A program made the translations under genes and the position numbers. Below, one piece after another: positions 1-14,800 of a DNA stretch of 64,000 bases; position 1 is the stretch's first letter; each line of letters opens with the position of its first letter. The notes beneath the pieces are model-generated. The model saw only the letters and a list, made by a program, of their open reading frames with translations. It had not been told where the DNA came from and did no database searches. Source of the stretch: Pithys albifrons albifrons. Its lineage: Eukaryota > Chordata > Aves > Passeriformes > Thamnophilidae. The stretch is taken from the NCBI RefSeq assembly GCF_047495875.1, contig NC_092471.1, forward strand, positions 19,990,501 through 20,054,500, read 5' to 3'.

Positions 1-766
1 CCTGTTCAATAGCCACGTCCTGGGCCAGAGCCCCCAAAAACCTGGCTTCAGCACCATCCAGTTGTAAGGTTTCACCCATAAGGTCCCAAACTCGGATCAA
101 CCAAGTCAGGATGGGCTCACCCGGGTGTCGAGCAATGTCTTTCCGCAAACTACGGAGATTATCAAATGACAATGACTCAGTGATAATCTCAGGCTCTGGG
201 TCTGCTTGCTGTGGAGGTGCAGCAGCCCCCTCATCGTCTGCTGGATGGTCTAATTTGGTCTTATATTTCCTTTTCTGAATAGGGGCAACTTCCATAGGCT
301 TGGCCTGTCCTCCTGGTTTAGCCTCATCCTTTTCTCCCTTCACTGTGGCATCAGGGGTTTTATTCTCTCGCTTTTCCCCCTTCACTGGGCTAGGTTTCTG
401 AATGCATTCTGGAAAAACCCTGGCCCTACCTTCAAACATTCTGTAAGCTGCAGGGATACAACCCTGCAGAAAAACCATAAAGAGCAAGATATCTCTGGCA
501 TCCAGGGAGAATTTAAACATCTCAAAAGCTGTTGTAGCAGACTTGAATGGGGAATGGACAAAGGGTTGGGAGAAGAGATTCCCCTTTGTTCCTTCCCAAG
601 GGTCCGTACTATTATCACTGAATCCCCAGAGGTAGCAGCTTAGGTTGCGGCAGGAAAACAGCCTGGAGAGCACCACCCACATGACATCCAAAGGCATCGA
701 ATTCATGGCACCATAAATCCAGAGTAAGAACTCAATAATAATTGCGGCTATTTGAGTTTTGCTCAT
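1..766 (-). CDS. gag: Endogenous retrovirus gag, 5' part (runs off left edge)
   Basis: The minus strand is open from an ATG at 764-766 to the window edge, 255 codons with no stop. It lies just downstream (in viral sense) of a primer-binding site and LTR, where gag belongs. The N-terminal part looks matrix-like. It is followed by a charged Lys/Glu/Pro-rich linker, then a segment resembling the start of a capsid helical domain (motif RHPGEPILTWL, about residues 205-215). Gag is the structural polyprotein that assembles retroviral particles. The class is probably ERVK/betaretrovirus-like, from the lysine-type primer site (inference). The uninterrupted frame suggests a fairly recent insertion, but the rest of gag, pol and env lie outside the window. 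It is antisense to TRPC5. Confidence 0.75.
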   Translation of the reverse strand, partial: MSKTQIAAIIIEFLLWIYGAMNSMPLDVMWVVLSRLFSCRNLSCYLWGFSDNSTDPWEGTKGNLFSQPFVHSPFKSATTAFEMFKFSLDARDILLFMVFLQGCIPAAYRMFEGRARVFPECIQKPSPVKGEKRENKTPDATVKGEKDEAKPGGQAKPMEVAPIQKRKYKTKLDHPADDEGAAAPPQQADPEPEIITESLSFDNLRSLRKDIARHPGEPILTWLIRVWDLMGETLQLDGAEARFLGALAQDVAIEQ

Positions 767-918
767 TGATTTGTTGATAAGACTTAAACCTGCCGCTCCT
801 TTTGGCATGAATTTGTACCAACAAAAAGCCAATATATTATACAGGATGGTCCTGATGAACTCTAAGCTCAAGACCCACATGGTGCCACAAAATAGCAGTT
901 ATCCTTCTTTGTTTACAA

Positions 919-938
919 GCCCCACACGTTGGGCGCCA
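919..938 (-). other. Retroviral primer-binding site, tRNA-Lys type
   Basis: On the minus strand this reads TGGCGCCCAACGTGTGGGG. It resembles the lysine-tRNA primer site used by many beta-type retroviruses, with two extra bases inside it. It begins five bases after the inferred LTR end, which is the expected arrangement, and fixes the polarity of the provirus. A leader of about 150 bp separates it from the gag ATG. Confidence 0.7.
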
Positions 939-943
939 AGAAA

Positions 944-1634
944 TGTCTCGGTTTGAGGGGAAAAACCAAAATGTTTTACCCACAAGCAGGGGAGGGGCCT
1001 CCTCCTCAATAATCACACCACTCTTTATCAAATTTAAGAAAAGGAATTTTAATACAAGAAGGATAACTGCTATATATATATATATATATATATGTAAACA
1101 GACTAGTGCAACCCACTTCCCCAACACCATAAGAGGAAAAAAAAAACAACAACAACAAAACCCAGCAGGTTTTCCTCCGGGAGAAAAGGTTATACTTAAG
1201 TGTCCTTGTCACAGCCCGCTGGCTGCAGAGTGAGTTTCAGTCCCTCTCCAGCGAAACAGACGAGCAGTGGGCTTTCAGATGGACTCAGTCTCTTTCCCTT
1301 GTGTTCCCCGTCCAAGAAGCAGAAAAGGTACGAGCGACCAGCAGCAAATCCAAGGCAGGTAGCAGCACGGCAGGAAAAAGTAATCCGAAGTAGGCAGCGG
1401 CAAGACAGCCAGGGAAAACCCCAGCAGTAACCAGCAGGGCAGCCTGCCTCCTTGGAGCCCCCACTCCCCCGTTCCGCCGAGCCAAGACTGAGGAGAATAT
1501 CCAAAAAAAAACCCAAAAGAGACAAACCTGCCCCCACCCCAGCGATCACAGTTAACTACTTCTTTTGTCAACCGCTGGCCTGGGCAGTTAAGTGGCAGGG
1601 GAGAGAATTTACATAATAATCCCAAACTACAACA
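944..1634 (-). mobile_element. 5' LTR of the left-edge provirus
   Basis: The boundary next to the primer site is clear: on the minus strand the LTR ends CAAACCGAGACA, matching the CAAACCAAGACA ends of solo LTRs elsewhere in the window. The outer boundary at about 1634 (reading TGTTGTAG on the minus strand) is inferred from a TG...CA pair and a plausible length of about 690 bp. It contains a short TA run at about 1071-1093. The other LTR is outside the window, so no target duplication can be checked. Confidence 0.55.
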
Positions 1635-5139
<3,505 letters not shown>

Positions 5140-5230
5140 TGAAGGTGTTAGGTGAGACAATTAGTTTCTCTAGTCACTATGGGTTTATTCAGTGTTTCTG
5201 GCTCTTAGGTGTGATATTGCATGAGCAGAG

Positions 5231-5533
5231 GAGACCCCTCTTCTCCCAGGCACTCAGCAATAGGACAAGGGGGCACGATGGGCTCAAGCTCTGCCAGGGG
5301 AAATTGAAGTTGGATTTCAGAAAAAATTCTTTGCAGAGAGAGTGCTCAGGCATTGGAATGGGCTGCCCAGAGAGGGGGTGGATTCCCCATCTCTGGAGGT
5401 TTTTCAACTGAGCTTGGCCGTGGCACTGAGTGCCATGATCTGGTAAAGGGACTGGAGTTGGACCAAGGGTTGGACTTGATGATCTCGGAGGTCTTTTCCA
5501 ACCCAATCCATTCTATGATTCTGTGATTCTGTG
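5231..5533 (+). mobile_element. CR1 LINE, 3' end fragment
   Basis: This 5'-truncated CR1 runs from CTTCTCCCAGGCACTCAGC to the terminal GATTCTATGATTCTGTG tail. It matches the CR1 3' ends at 14.5, 43.5, 54.4 and 60.5 kb over its whole length. It lies 110 bp downstream of the TRPC5 exon donor, in sense orientation. It has no coding capacity. Confidence 0.9.
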
Positions 5534-6917
5534 CATGTGGGTTAATCACAGACCAGAAGGCTCAGTGCACTTGGTGATGAGGTGAATCTGATGACAGTTG
5601 AGGGCAACAGGACTGCAGCGGGTTATTGCTTCTACAGCACCAACAATTTCTGTTTCAAAGCTCCTTGAATCCCATTTCATTGTAACCCATCCCACTGCAA
5701 AGAACAGCCTTCAGACATTTCCTGGTCTGTCTCCAGAAGCTTTTCCCAGTAGCTGCTTTTGTACAGGAACTCAAAGTTAGAAAGGGTTCCCTGGCTCATG
5801 AAGGTTCACTCACTGGGTTCCTCACTGACTGCAGGAAATAATATAATACACAATTCACTTTCTGCAGCCACCAAACACTTCCTAGCACCCATTCAACATT
5901 AATTCATGAGGGACAGAGAAGTGAGAGCAGCTGAAGCAAACAGGAGAGGTCTGGAGCTCTCCCACTGCCCAAGGTCTCCATGTTAGCAGCAGTTCTACCT
6001 GGTGAAAATGCTCCTGTGGTGCACATCATGCAAATACTTCTTTACACCTGTGACACCTCAGATTGATTCTTGGTCCTTGATCCATTTGTGTTTTAGGAAC
6101 TGAGATGCAATTCCCAGAAATTCAAACCCATGCCTGTAGTTCCAGAGAGGAAACTCACCCTTCAGCTAAAGGGCACAGAGCCTTTCGGAAGCCCTGCAGA
6201 TCCAGAGATTTATAAGTTGATTCAATAAAGGCCATGAACAGAAGGAGAATGCTGACAAGCAGTTTCTGTAGTTGGCTCTGGATTTTCTTCCTCTTTCCAA
6301 ACCCAGACAGAATTTAGTAGATGATATATGACTGTTGGCCAGTGATGTTCCAGGTTATCTGAAGGAAGAATTTAGTTGCTTGGTTGAAGAACTGAATTGC
6401 ACCATCTCTGTGCAGATTCTTCTGTGTCTGGAGGGTGATGTGAGTGCTGGAAGAACCTGCCACATTCCTCTTTTCACTGTCTTTCCACATTCAACACTTT
6501 GCTTTGTGCACTGACCCAACGTGCTATGACACATTCCACCTCTGTCAATGGTCGCTCGTGTCATCCAAGGTCCAACAGGCAAGAAGTGAAAGATGCAGAT
6601 TTTCTCTCATGCCTTTGGTCTGTTGTGCATCCTGAGTGCCAGTCCCTTGATGCAATGAGCTGGAGCTGAAAGCTGCTGGGATTCAGCACTTGGTTGCTTC
6701 CTGCTCCTCCTCAGCTCCTCCTGTGAAGTGTCAGCCAGGCTCACTGGTGTCACCTCAGGCTGTTCCTCACTCTACTGTTGGGTAACACCAGAAGTGCTTT
6801 GGGGACACGAACAAGTAGTGGAGCATTAGTCTGGGACAGGGTAATGCAGGTAATAGGGATAAAGTTCATTCAATCTAAGAAGGACCACAAAGGCTACTGT
6901 TTGTTTCACTGGCCTGC
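5534..6917 (+). other. Intron sequence, nothing recognised
   Basis: This is unique-looking, moderately AT-rich intron. I see no exon, RNA gene or family repeat. Short frames on both strands are not supported by any recognisable domain. Confidence 0.5.
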
Positions 6918-7635
6918 TGTGCTGGTTTAAAGGTAAACCAACAGAAGTGAACCCAACACAAATGAGATTATGAATCAGAGTTACAGTTTAATAAAAATAT
7001 TACAATCAATGCAATGGCACAAAGAGAAATTGGGTTTAACCCACAAATCCACAAGTATAACCCAGCCACCTGGGGCACAAACACAGTGGGGTTTGGTGGC
7101 CCCTGTGCTGAGCCCCACGTGGTTCCTCCGAGTCCAAAGGAAAAGGAAGGGACAAACCTGTTGGTGCAGATGATGGCACAGTCTGGTGGAGAGTGGGGGG
7201 CTCCTCCTGTCCAGGGTCTGCTCCTCCTCTGGATCCCATGAGTGGTCCCAGAAGTCCCCAAACCTCCAAGATTACATCCCCTCGGGTTTGGGTGGGAGCC
7301 CCCAGTGCCTCCCCCAGGGCAGGGAGTTCCACACTGGGGGATCTGACTCTGGCAGTCAGGGGGGATTTTGGAATGGTTGCTGGCCCCTGAGCAGAGCTGA
7401 GCCCTCAGGTGGGTGTGGAGGTGCCAAGGAGTCCCTGCAGGGCAGTTCTCCCAGCTCCTCTGCCAGGCTTCTTTCCCAGCCAGCTCCCAGGCTGAGGGCT
7501 CAGCTGTGCCCTGGGCAGCTGCTGCCAATGGGCCATTGGGAACAGTTGCTGGGCAATGGCCCAGAGGGTTTGGAATGCCCAGCTTTGGTCACCCCCACAG
7601 AGGGATAAACTGGTCCCACCTGCTGAACTGGGACA
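6918..7635 (-). mobile_element. Solo LTR, family A (about 718 bp)
   Basis: The + strand ends are TGTGCTGGTTTAAAGG and GCTGAACTGGGACA, flanked by a perfect 5-bp target duplication CCTGC (6913-6917 and 7636-7640). It is one of ten copies. Transcriptional sense is put on the minus strand because the end CTTTAAACCAGCACA resembles the 3' ends of the other LTR families here. No internal viral genes remain, so it arose by recombination between two LTRs. The minus strand carries a 186-codon open frame shared with other copies, most likely compositional. Confidence 0.88.
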
Positions 7636-8868
7636 CCTGCCAGCCACAGCTGCTGCTCCCATGTGCACCCTTCAACAGCCAGGCTACCCTGGCACACGTG
7701 GCCCTGATGGTGTCACAGCTCAGAGCTCACAGTTGCCATCCAGGCATAAATCTGTGGCCACCCTTATCTCGTGTTCACATTCAGCACATGCAGGTCTGAA
7801 GGAGTTCACTGTTATAGCCCTGAACAGTCCTGAAGCTTTGTTGTTTGAAAGCAATAAATTTTTAATCTTTGCTTGCTTGGCTTTTTTTCAGGCACATTTG
7901 ACTGAATTCCAAGCATATGGACAAATTCCATGTTTTGTGACATATTCATGACAGTTCCTGCCTATAAATGATAGCAAATGTGCTCTGTGTTGCCAGCTAA
8001 TTCAGTGCTCTTTCCAGAGAGAATACTGGTGGGCAGGGGCAGCGTGAATGAGGTTAAGAAACCAACTGCTGAGCCCCATCACCCTACCTGGTTATTCACA
8101 AAAACCTTATACATCCACCAGGATGGTTGTGGTTTTCTTATCATGATGGTACAATACAAAACCTCAAGCAAGATAGAAACATCCTGCCAGATTCTGAAAA
8201 AATGAGTAGGAACATTTTCCAGGGAGATGCTGAGAAATGGTTTTAAATCGTTGTTGAAGAGTATCAGACTGAGAGAATTGTTGTGTGGACAAGAAGGAAA
8301 ACAGAAGTGAGTTTGGTTTCCTGAAAGACAGTTCTGCAGAGACAAACAGCAAACTTTAAAAAGTAGATCATCTTGTTCCACTGAAGCTTTTTGTGTCTTA
8401 ACATTAAATGGGATTGAATTTGATGGAGAAGCTTTTTATACCTTAAGGTTGGCAAAGATGAAAGTCAAATCTTTAGTAGCTTAAGACAAGAATCCAGAGT
8501 TAACTTTGATTATTTTCTGGGGTGTCAGATGTTGCTGAAATTGTTATTCTTTCTATTCAGCATAAAGAATGTGTAATTTCACATTGATTTTAGAGTAATT
8601 GGTAGACAAATTTCCTGCAGTGTTTTTCTTTTTGAGTGAAGTAAACCTCAAATTCCCCCCCTCCAAAATACAAAATTGTTCCATTTCAGCTTAATTGGGC
8701 AGAAAAGTTCAACTTCAAGATTCTTTTCAAAGAAGTCAGTAAGAGGAAATGGATAAAGAGATTGTTGCCTTTGGCATGACTGTGATCTGGGAATTCAAGA
8801 GTGCTCTTCACCAGGCATATTTATTCAATGTTCTTCTCTCCAAGGCATTTCAAGTGACCCCCCCATGC
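7636..8868 (+). other. Intron sequence, nothing recognised
   Basis: AT-rich intron between the solo LTR and the minisatellite. No supported gene, RNA or mobile element. Confidence 0.5.
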
Positions 8869-10353
8869 CTTTCCCCCCAGCCCTCATTGCTCTCCCCCCA
8901 AACCTCATTGCTCTCCCCCAATCCTCATTGCTCCCCCCCCTCATTGCTCTCCCCCCAACCCTCATTGCTCTCCCCCCAACCCTCATTGCTCTCCCCCCAA
9001 CCCTCATTGCTCTCCCCCCCACCCTCATTGCTCTCCCCCAACCCTCATTGCTCTCCCCCCAACCCTCATTGCTCTCCCCCCACCCTCATTGCTCTCCCCC
9101 CAACCCTCATTGCTCTCCCCCCACCCTCATTGCTCTCCCCCCACCCTCATTGCTCTCCCCCCAACCCTCATTGCTCTCCCCCCCACCCTCATTGCTCCCC
9201 CCCTGACCCTCATTGCTCCCCCCCCATCGCTCTCCCCCACCCTCATCTCTCTCCCCCCAACCCTCATTGCTCTCCCCCAACCCTCATTGCTCGCCCCAAA
9301 CCTCATTGCTCCCCCAACCCTCATTGCTCCCCCCCAACCCTCATTGCTCTCCCCCCCAACCCTCATTGCTCCCCCCCCAACCCTCATTGCTCGCCCCAAC
9401 CCTCATTGCTCCCCCAACCCTCATTGCTCTACCCCCACCCTCATTGCTCTCCCCAACCCTCATTGCTCTCCCCCCAACCCTCATTGCTCTCCCCCCCAAC
9501 CCTCATTGTTCCCCCCCCAACCCTCATTGCTCGCCCCAACCCTCATTGCTCCCCCAACCCTCATTGCTCTCCCCCCACCCTCATTGCTCTCCACCCAACC
9601 CTTATTGCTCCCCCTCATTGCTCCCCCCCCAACCCTCATTGCTCGCCCCAAACCTCATTGCTCCCCCAACCCTCATTGCTCCCCCCCAACCCTCATTGCT
9701 CCCCCAACCCTCATTGCTCCCCCCCCAACCCTCATTGCTCCCCCAACCCTCATTGCTCCCCCCCAACCCTCATTGCTCCCCCAACCCTCATTGCTCTCCC
9801 CCAACCCTCATTGCTCTCCCCCCACCCTCATTGCTCTCCCCCCCCCCCATTGCTCTCCCCCCAACCCTCATTGCTCTCCCCCCCCCCTCATTGCTCTCCC
9901 CCCAACCCTCATTGCTCTCCCCCCACCCTCATTGCTCTCCCCCCCCCCTCATTGCTCCCCCCCAACCCTCATTGCTCCCCCCCAACCCTCATTGCTCCCC
10001 CCCCAACCCTCATTGCTCTCCCCCCAACCCTCATTGCTCTCCCCCCCAACCCTCATTGCTCCCCCCCAACCCTCATTGCTCCCCCCCCAACCCTCATTGC
10101 TCTCCCCCCAACCCTCATTGCTCTCCCCCCACCCTCATTGCTCTCCCCCCCCCTCATTGCTCCCCCCAACCCTCATTGCTCCCCCCCTGACCCTCATTGC
10201 TCCCCCCCCTCATCTCTCTCCCCCCCCCTCATTGCTCTCCCCCACCCTCATTGCTCTCCCCCCCCCTCATCTCTCTCCCCCACCCTCATTGCTTCCCCCC
10301 CTCATTGCTCTCCCCCCCCCCTCATTACTCCCCCCAACCCTCATTGCTCTCCC
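8869..10353. repeat. C-rich minisatellite, about 20-21-bp unit, about 70 copies
   Basis: The unit is CCCTCATTGCTCTCCCCCCAA with length variation in the C run. The + strand is almost free of G except one per unit. The minus strand is purine-rich with G runs of four to eight. Variant units mark higher-order structure: CTCGCCCCAA variants recur near 9291, 9392, 9532 and 9651, and a TGACCCTCATTGCTCC plus CATCTCTCTCCCCC block occurs near both 9203 and 10190. The array makes long stop-free frames in all three + frames (up to 549 codons of SLLSP/NPHCSPP/TLIALPP repeats). These are artefacts of the repeat. Confidence 0.95.
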
Positions 10354-11089
10354 ATACTGAAGAGCAGCTGCAGGTTTGTTCCTGGTACAGAAAAGTAACA
10401 ACATTCAAATTTCTGGTGCAGGTTTGTGACCCCAGCAGTGAACTGAAAACAATCCCACTGGGAAAAGCTGCACACCTTGTGTGTCATGACATCTGAACTC
10501 CACAGACAGTTCTCAGTTGAGCCTTTTAGGGGCTTTTCAGGGGCTTCAACCCCTATTGATAAATAAATCACTTGACTGCACCTCATTTTATGAGGTTTTA
10601 CTCTTTTTGGTAGTTTATTTCTCAGTTCTCTTTGTCATGTGTTACAGTAGTTGTGGAGAGAAGGGAAGAGGAGCAGAAGAAGGAAAAGGGGGAAAATGAG
10701 CTCAACTATGTTTACATTAACAACATTTAAATTATTTTTGCACAAGAATATTGAAGTTTCAGGAGGGACCATATTCAGAGCTACTTTTTCACACAGTTAC
10801 ACACAATCTTAAAACCCACACACACCATGCAAACTATTCAACATCACCCAGCTAGAGCTAATTATTAAGTAGTACATATTTCCTAAAAATTGCTAGATCT
10901 AAACTGTCTTAATGTAACCTATTTTAACTTTATAAAAGAGCTCTTTTGATGTTACTCCTTGGGGCTTCTGCACCTTCTTTTCTTGCCTCTGCACCAGCTC
11001 AAGGTCTCCAGACAAATTCCATTCTTGTCTTGGCACCTGCAAATTTGTCTTTGGTTTGCCAGCCTGAAAATGTGTGAATCCCAACAGGC
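10354..11089 (+). other. Intron sequence, nothing recognised
   Basis: Unique-looking AT-rich intron. It includes an A/G-rich patch at about 10658-10695. No gene or family repeat recognised. Confidence 0.5.
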
Positions 11090-11279
11090 ACTGGGACAGG
11101 CTGGAGAGGGAAATGATGGAGTCACCATCCCTGGAAGTGTCCAAAAGGCACGTGGATGTGGCACTGGGGGACATGGTTTACTGGTGGCCATGGTGGCCCT
11201 GGGTTAATTGTTGGACATAATGATCTTAGAGGCCTTCTCCAACCTTAATGAGTCTGTGATTCCATGAATGATTCTGTGA
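11090..11279 (+). mobile_element. Old CR1 3' end fragment
   Basis: Diverged CR1 tail: CACTGGGACAGGCTGGAGAG through GATCTTAGAGGCCTTCTCCA to GATTCCATGAATGATTCTGTG. It is more diverged than the 5.2- and 14-kb copies and belongs to a different subfamily. Confidence 0.7.
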
Positions 11280-12172
11280 GCTCTTGCTCCAAAGTGTGCC
11301 CCTGAAGGAAGGGCTTTTAAAGCTGAGTAGGTACTAAATATGCAGATGAACAGGCAGGTAAGTTTTTTAACAGGGTATAATCTGGTAAAGTGCCTAAATC
11401 CTGTTGGAGATGAGACTCTTACCTTGCTGAGGCATTTTGCTGAATTAGCTGCATCTTTTGGCACTAGAGAAAAATCTGATCTTGTCTGATCTTTCTGCCT
11501 CTTGACAGGGTTTATCTTTACAGGGGTATAAAAATCTCTTCATATGTTTGTTTGGTTTTTTCCACCAAAAAAACGTGGGAGGTGCAAGTTTTGATTATTC
11601 CCAAACATTACAAGTGTTAAATATTTTACAAACTGACAATTGTGTTGCTTATTAGAAAGAAGACCCTTTTCCTTTGGAGGAGGGCCAAAACAATGGAGAA
11701 TAAATTTCTTGCTTTCCATGTTTGTTTTTAAGGAGCCTGTAAATCCTAGAAAGTAAATTATTGTTTACACAGAAGGAAAAAATTCAATGATACAGGAAAG
11801 CTTAAAATGTGCCCTAAGGTAGTTTTGTAGTATATTTTATGGCAGTAAATAGTAAATCATACTGAGCAATGTTCAGAAGCTCCCTCTCCCTTCTCATCTT
11901 AAGCACAGAATGGTTGTGTCCTCATGTTCAACATTTATTTCTCCAGAAGATAGGAAGGACTTAGCACTTGTGATCCCTGTTTGCATGGCAGTCACAAAAC
12001 ATTGGGGAAAAATGAGGACAGCATTACCACACTGGGAAACATGACCAGTTGGATCCAGCACAGACACATCAGTTTTCTCAGTCCACTATTAAAGAAATCA
12101 TGTTCAAAGGATGGCAGTAATTCTCATCTGAGAGACCAGCAGGTTTTTCATGAGTGCTCTGCAGTATGTAGA
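11280..12172 (+). other. Intron sequence, nothing recognised
   Basis: AT-rich intron with no supported feature. Confidence 0.5.
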
Positions 12173-12796
12173 TGTTATGGGTTCACCCAGGTGGGCCTAG
12201 ATTTGGGCTCTGAAGTCTGGACTAGGCTGAAGCTGTCAGCTGACTTGAGCTGGGCTGAGCCAACAGCTGACCTCTTCTAGCCAGTAATTTTGTATTCCAT
12301 ACCACATTATGGCATCATCTCCAGGGCAGTAGGAACCAGTGTGGGAGTGGTTAAGGCTGTGGCTTCTCAGCCTCCTCTTGGGAGGACACACGATGCTGTC
12401 CCAGGGGGGATGGAGAGGACCAGGCCCACCACTGGCTCACAGGGTACCTCAGGAAAGTAAACTGTGTTGTTCTGGGTCTCTCCTTTCTGCTTGGGTTTGT
12501 CTCCCTGGGGAATAAGTCTTTTCTTAAGTAATGTGTAGTTAGGACAGTAGAATTTGTGTGTTCGTTAAGAAGTTGAGGTGGGGAACTTGTTGTTGCAGAC
12601 TTGTGTGAGTGAATATTTGTACTCTCTTCTAATTGTCTCTTCCTTTCTGTGAAAAATATATGTAGATTTAGTATAAATGCAGTTTGAAGTGTTTTTTTCT
12701 TTCCCCTCTCTTTTCCTCCCTTTCCCTGGTGTTAGGAGGGAGGCTTTTCTCTCTGTGCTTGGGGGGGTTGGCAGTTGCTTATCTCAAACCAAGACA
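12173..12796 (+). mobile_element. Solo LTR, family B (624 bp)
   Basis: It begins TGTTATGGGTTCACCCAGG and ends TCTCAAACCAAGACA. The flanks GTAGA and GTAGC form an imperfect 5-bp target duplication (4 of 5). A TATA-like GTATAAATG lies about 120 bp from the 3' end. It is highly similar to the copies at 49420 and 52843. It is in sense orientation to TRPC5. Confidence 0.9.
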
Positions 12797-14062
12797 GTAG
12801 CATTATTACTTTTTAAATTCTTTTATTAATGACCAATTTGAGAAGGAGAAAGGTGCTGAGGACTTAATATGACAAGGCACAGCTGAGCTGTTGAGGATCA
12901 GTCTTCACTATGCTCTTCTGGCACCAGATTAGCTCTGCATTTGTTAAGTTGTTTGCATTCCTAAGAAAAAATGGGGGAAAGTCACCTCTTAGGATCCTGC
13001 CAGTCACATAAAGCACAGCTGTATGTACAGTGTGTTTTGCTGTATTACAGAATAGGCAGCAGGCAAACAGAATTTTTATGTCCTTTAAGGCTTTTTTTTC
13101 ACATTGCCAATAACATAAAACCACCACAGTGTAGCAGTGAATCAAGTCTAAAAGGGCAGATTTCTCCCTGTATTTAACATTCTGCTGAGCCAGAAGAATG
13201 GCAGAATATACACTCAGTTTATTCCTGTTCTCCATCACGGGTCATTCACATCTTCAAAATGAAGTGAAACCTCACAGTGGTGGGGGGTTTAATGGATTTT
13301 TCTGCTGCTGGTACTGGCAAGTAGCTGTGCAGGTTTAGTTCATGTGTCTGCAGGGAATGTGCACAATACAAGGCACTTAGGAAACAAATTCTTTTCCTTG
13401 TGACTTATAATGCTGAGCACTTTGATGGAATTACATCAAAGGAGTGCACAAATTTCCTCTCAGAAGTCTTAACCTCAGTCTCTCTCCATCACTGTGTCCT
13501 AATCAATGACAGGAAAGAAGTAGAATTGTTTGCTTTTCCAATTTAAAAACAGTGATCTTTGCTGTTTTCAGGATGAAGCTCCAACAGTTTTAGTTCTTTT
13601 TTTTTTTTTTTTTTTCCCCCAGGACATTTACACAGACAAGCACCTCCTGAGGTACAGCACTGGAGTAAATGAATAATCCCTCCTACCATGCTGCTTTTTT
13701 TTCCACTGAGTCCTGACTTTTGGCAGCTCTAGGGTTGCAGTCAGGAGCACAGCATCACTCTCCAGGAAGTGTGCACAAACCCAGGAAATTTCTAAGGGCT
13801 CTTCAGTTAGTGTAGGGAAAGGGCTTATAAAACTATCAGAGATGCATGAAAAATGAAATGCAAGGTCTGAGAAAATCAAAGCTCAGCTCCTGCACCTTGT
13901 TTACCTGTTTTGAGAGCCATTCAGGTACCCTGATGGATGGCCACGGATCTTTCTTGGCCTGTAGGCAAAGCCAAGTTATTCTCCTGTGGGTTTGTCTGTT
14001 TTCTTGCTGTACTGCCTGGAGGAATAATGATACAGGACTGAATATCTGTATTCTCTTTAAAG
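12797..14062 (+). other. Intron sequence with a T-tract
   Basis: Unique-looking intron. A poly-T/C tract lies at about 13597-13620. No gene or family repeat recognised. Confidence 0.5.
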
Positions 14063-14800
14063 AAGGCCACACCTTGAGTACTGTCTTCAGTTCTGGGCCC
14101 CTCAGGTCAGGAAAGAGATTGAGGGGCTGGAGCGGGGCCAGAGAAGAGCAACGAGGCTGGAGAAGGGACTGGATGTGGCACTGAGTGTCCTCTGAAACAC
14201 CTCCAGGGACAGAGAATCCAACATGTCTTGATCCAACCCCACTGTGATCACCAGCCCAGGGCACTCTGTGCCCTGGGCTGGTGATCACAGTGGGATTGGA
14301 TCAAGGGTTGGACTTGATGATCTCAGAGGTCTTTTCCAACCCAACTGGGAAGAGAAGAGCAACGAGTCTGGAGAAGGGACTGGAGCACAAGTGCTGTGGG
14401 GAGAGGCTGAGGGAGCTGGGGGTGTTCAGGCTGGAGAAGAGGAGGCTCAGAGGTGACCTCAGCACTGTCTGGAACTCCCTGAAGGGAAGTTCTGGCCAGG
14501 TGGGGGTTGGTCTCTTCTCCCAGGCACTCAGCAATAGGACAAGGGGGCACGATGGGCTCAAGCTCTGCCAGGGGAAATTGAAGTTGGAGATCAGAAAAAA
14601 AATCTTTGCAGAGAGAGTGGTCAGGCATTGGAATGGGCTGCCCAGAGAGGGGGTGGATTCCCCATCCCTGGAGATTTTTCAGCTGAGCTTGGCCCTGGCA
14701 CTGAGTGCCATGATCTGGTAAAGGGACTGGAGTTGGACCAAGGCTTGGACTCGATGATCTTGGAGGTCTTTTCCAACCCAATCCATTCTATGATTCTATG
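14063..14800 (+). mobile_element. CR1 LINE 3' part with an internal fold-back insert
   Basis: It runs from the CR1 GGCCACACCTTGAGTA region to the ATTCTATGATTCTATG tail. After GAGAAGGGACTGGA the canonical sequence (seen at about 60350) is interrupted. The interrupting segment reaches a CR1-like 3' end (CTTGATGATCTCAGAGGTC) and contains a 38-bp palindrome. The body then resumes at GAGAAGAGCAACGAGTCTGG, so part of the CR1 is present twice. Confidence 0.9.
14227..14305. repeat. Near-perfect 38-bp palindrome with 3-base loop
   Basis: The arms are 14227-14264 and 14268-14305, with loop TCT and a single mismatch at 14295. The centre reads CCCAGGGCAC-TCT-GTGCCCTGGG. The same fold-back occurs twice at 54.8 and 55.0 kb inside another CR1. 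The right arm and what follows match CR1 3'-terminal sequence; the left arm is its inverted copy. Confidence 0.95.

Noticed and set aside
8749..10398. A 549-codon + strand open frame, with 423- and 325-codon frames overlapping it
   Set aside because: All three frames are open because the minisatellite unit lacks stops. The translation is only short Pro/Ser/Leu/His repeats, with no conserved start or domain.
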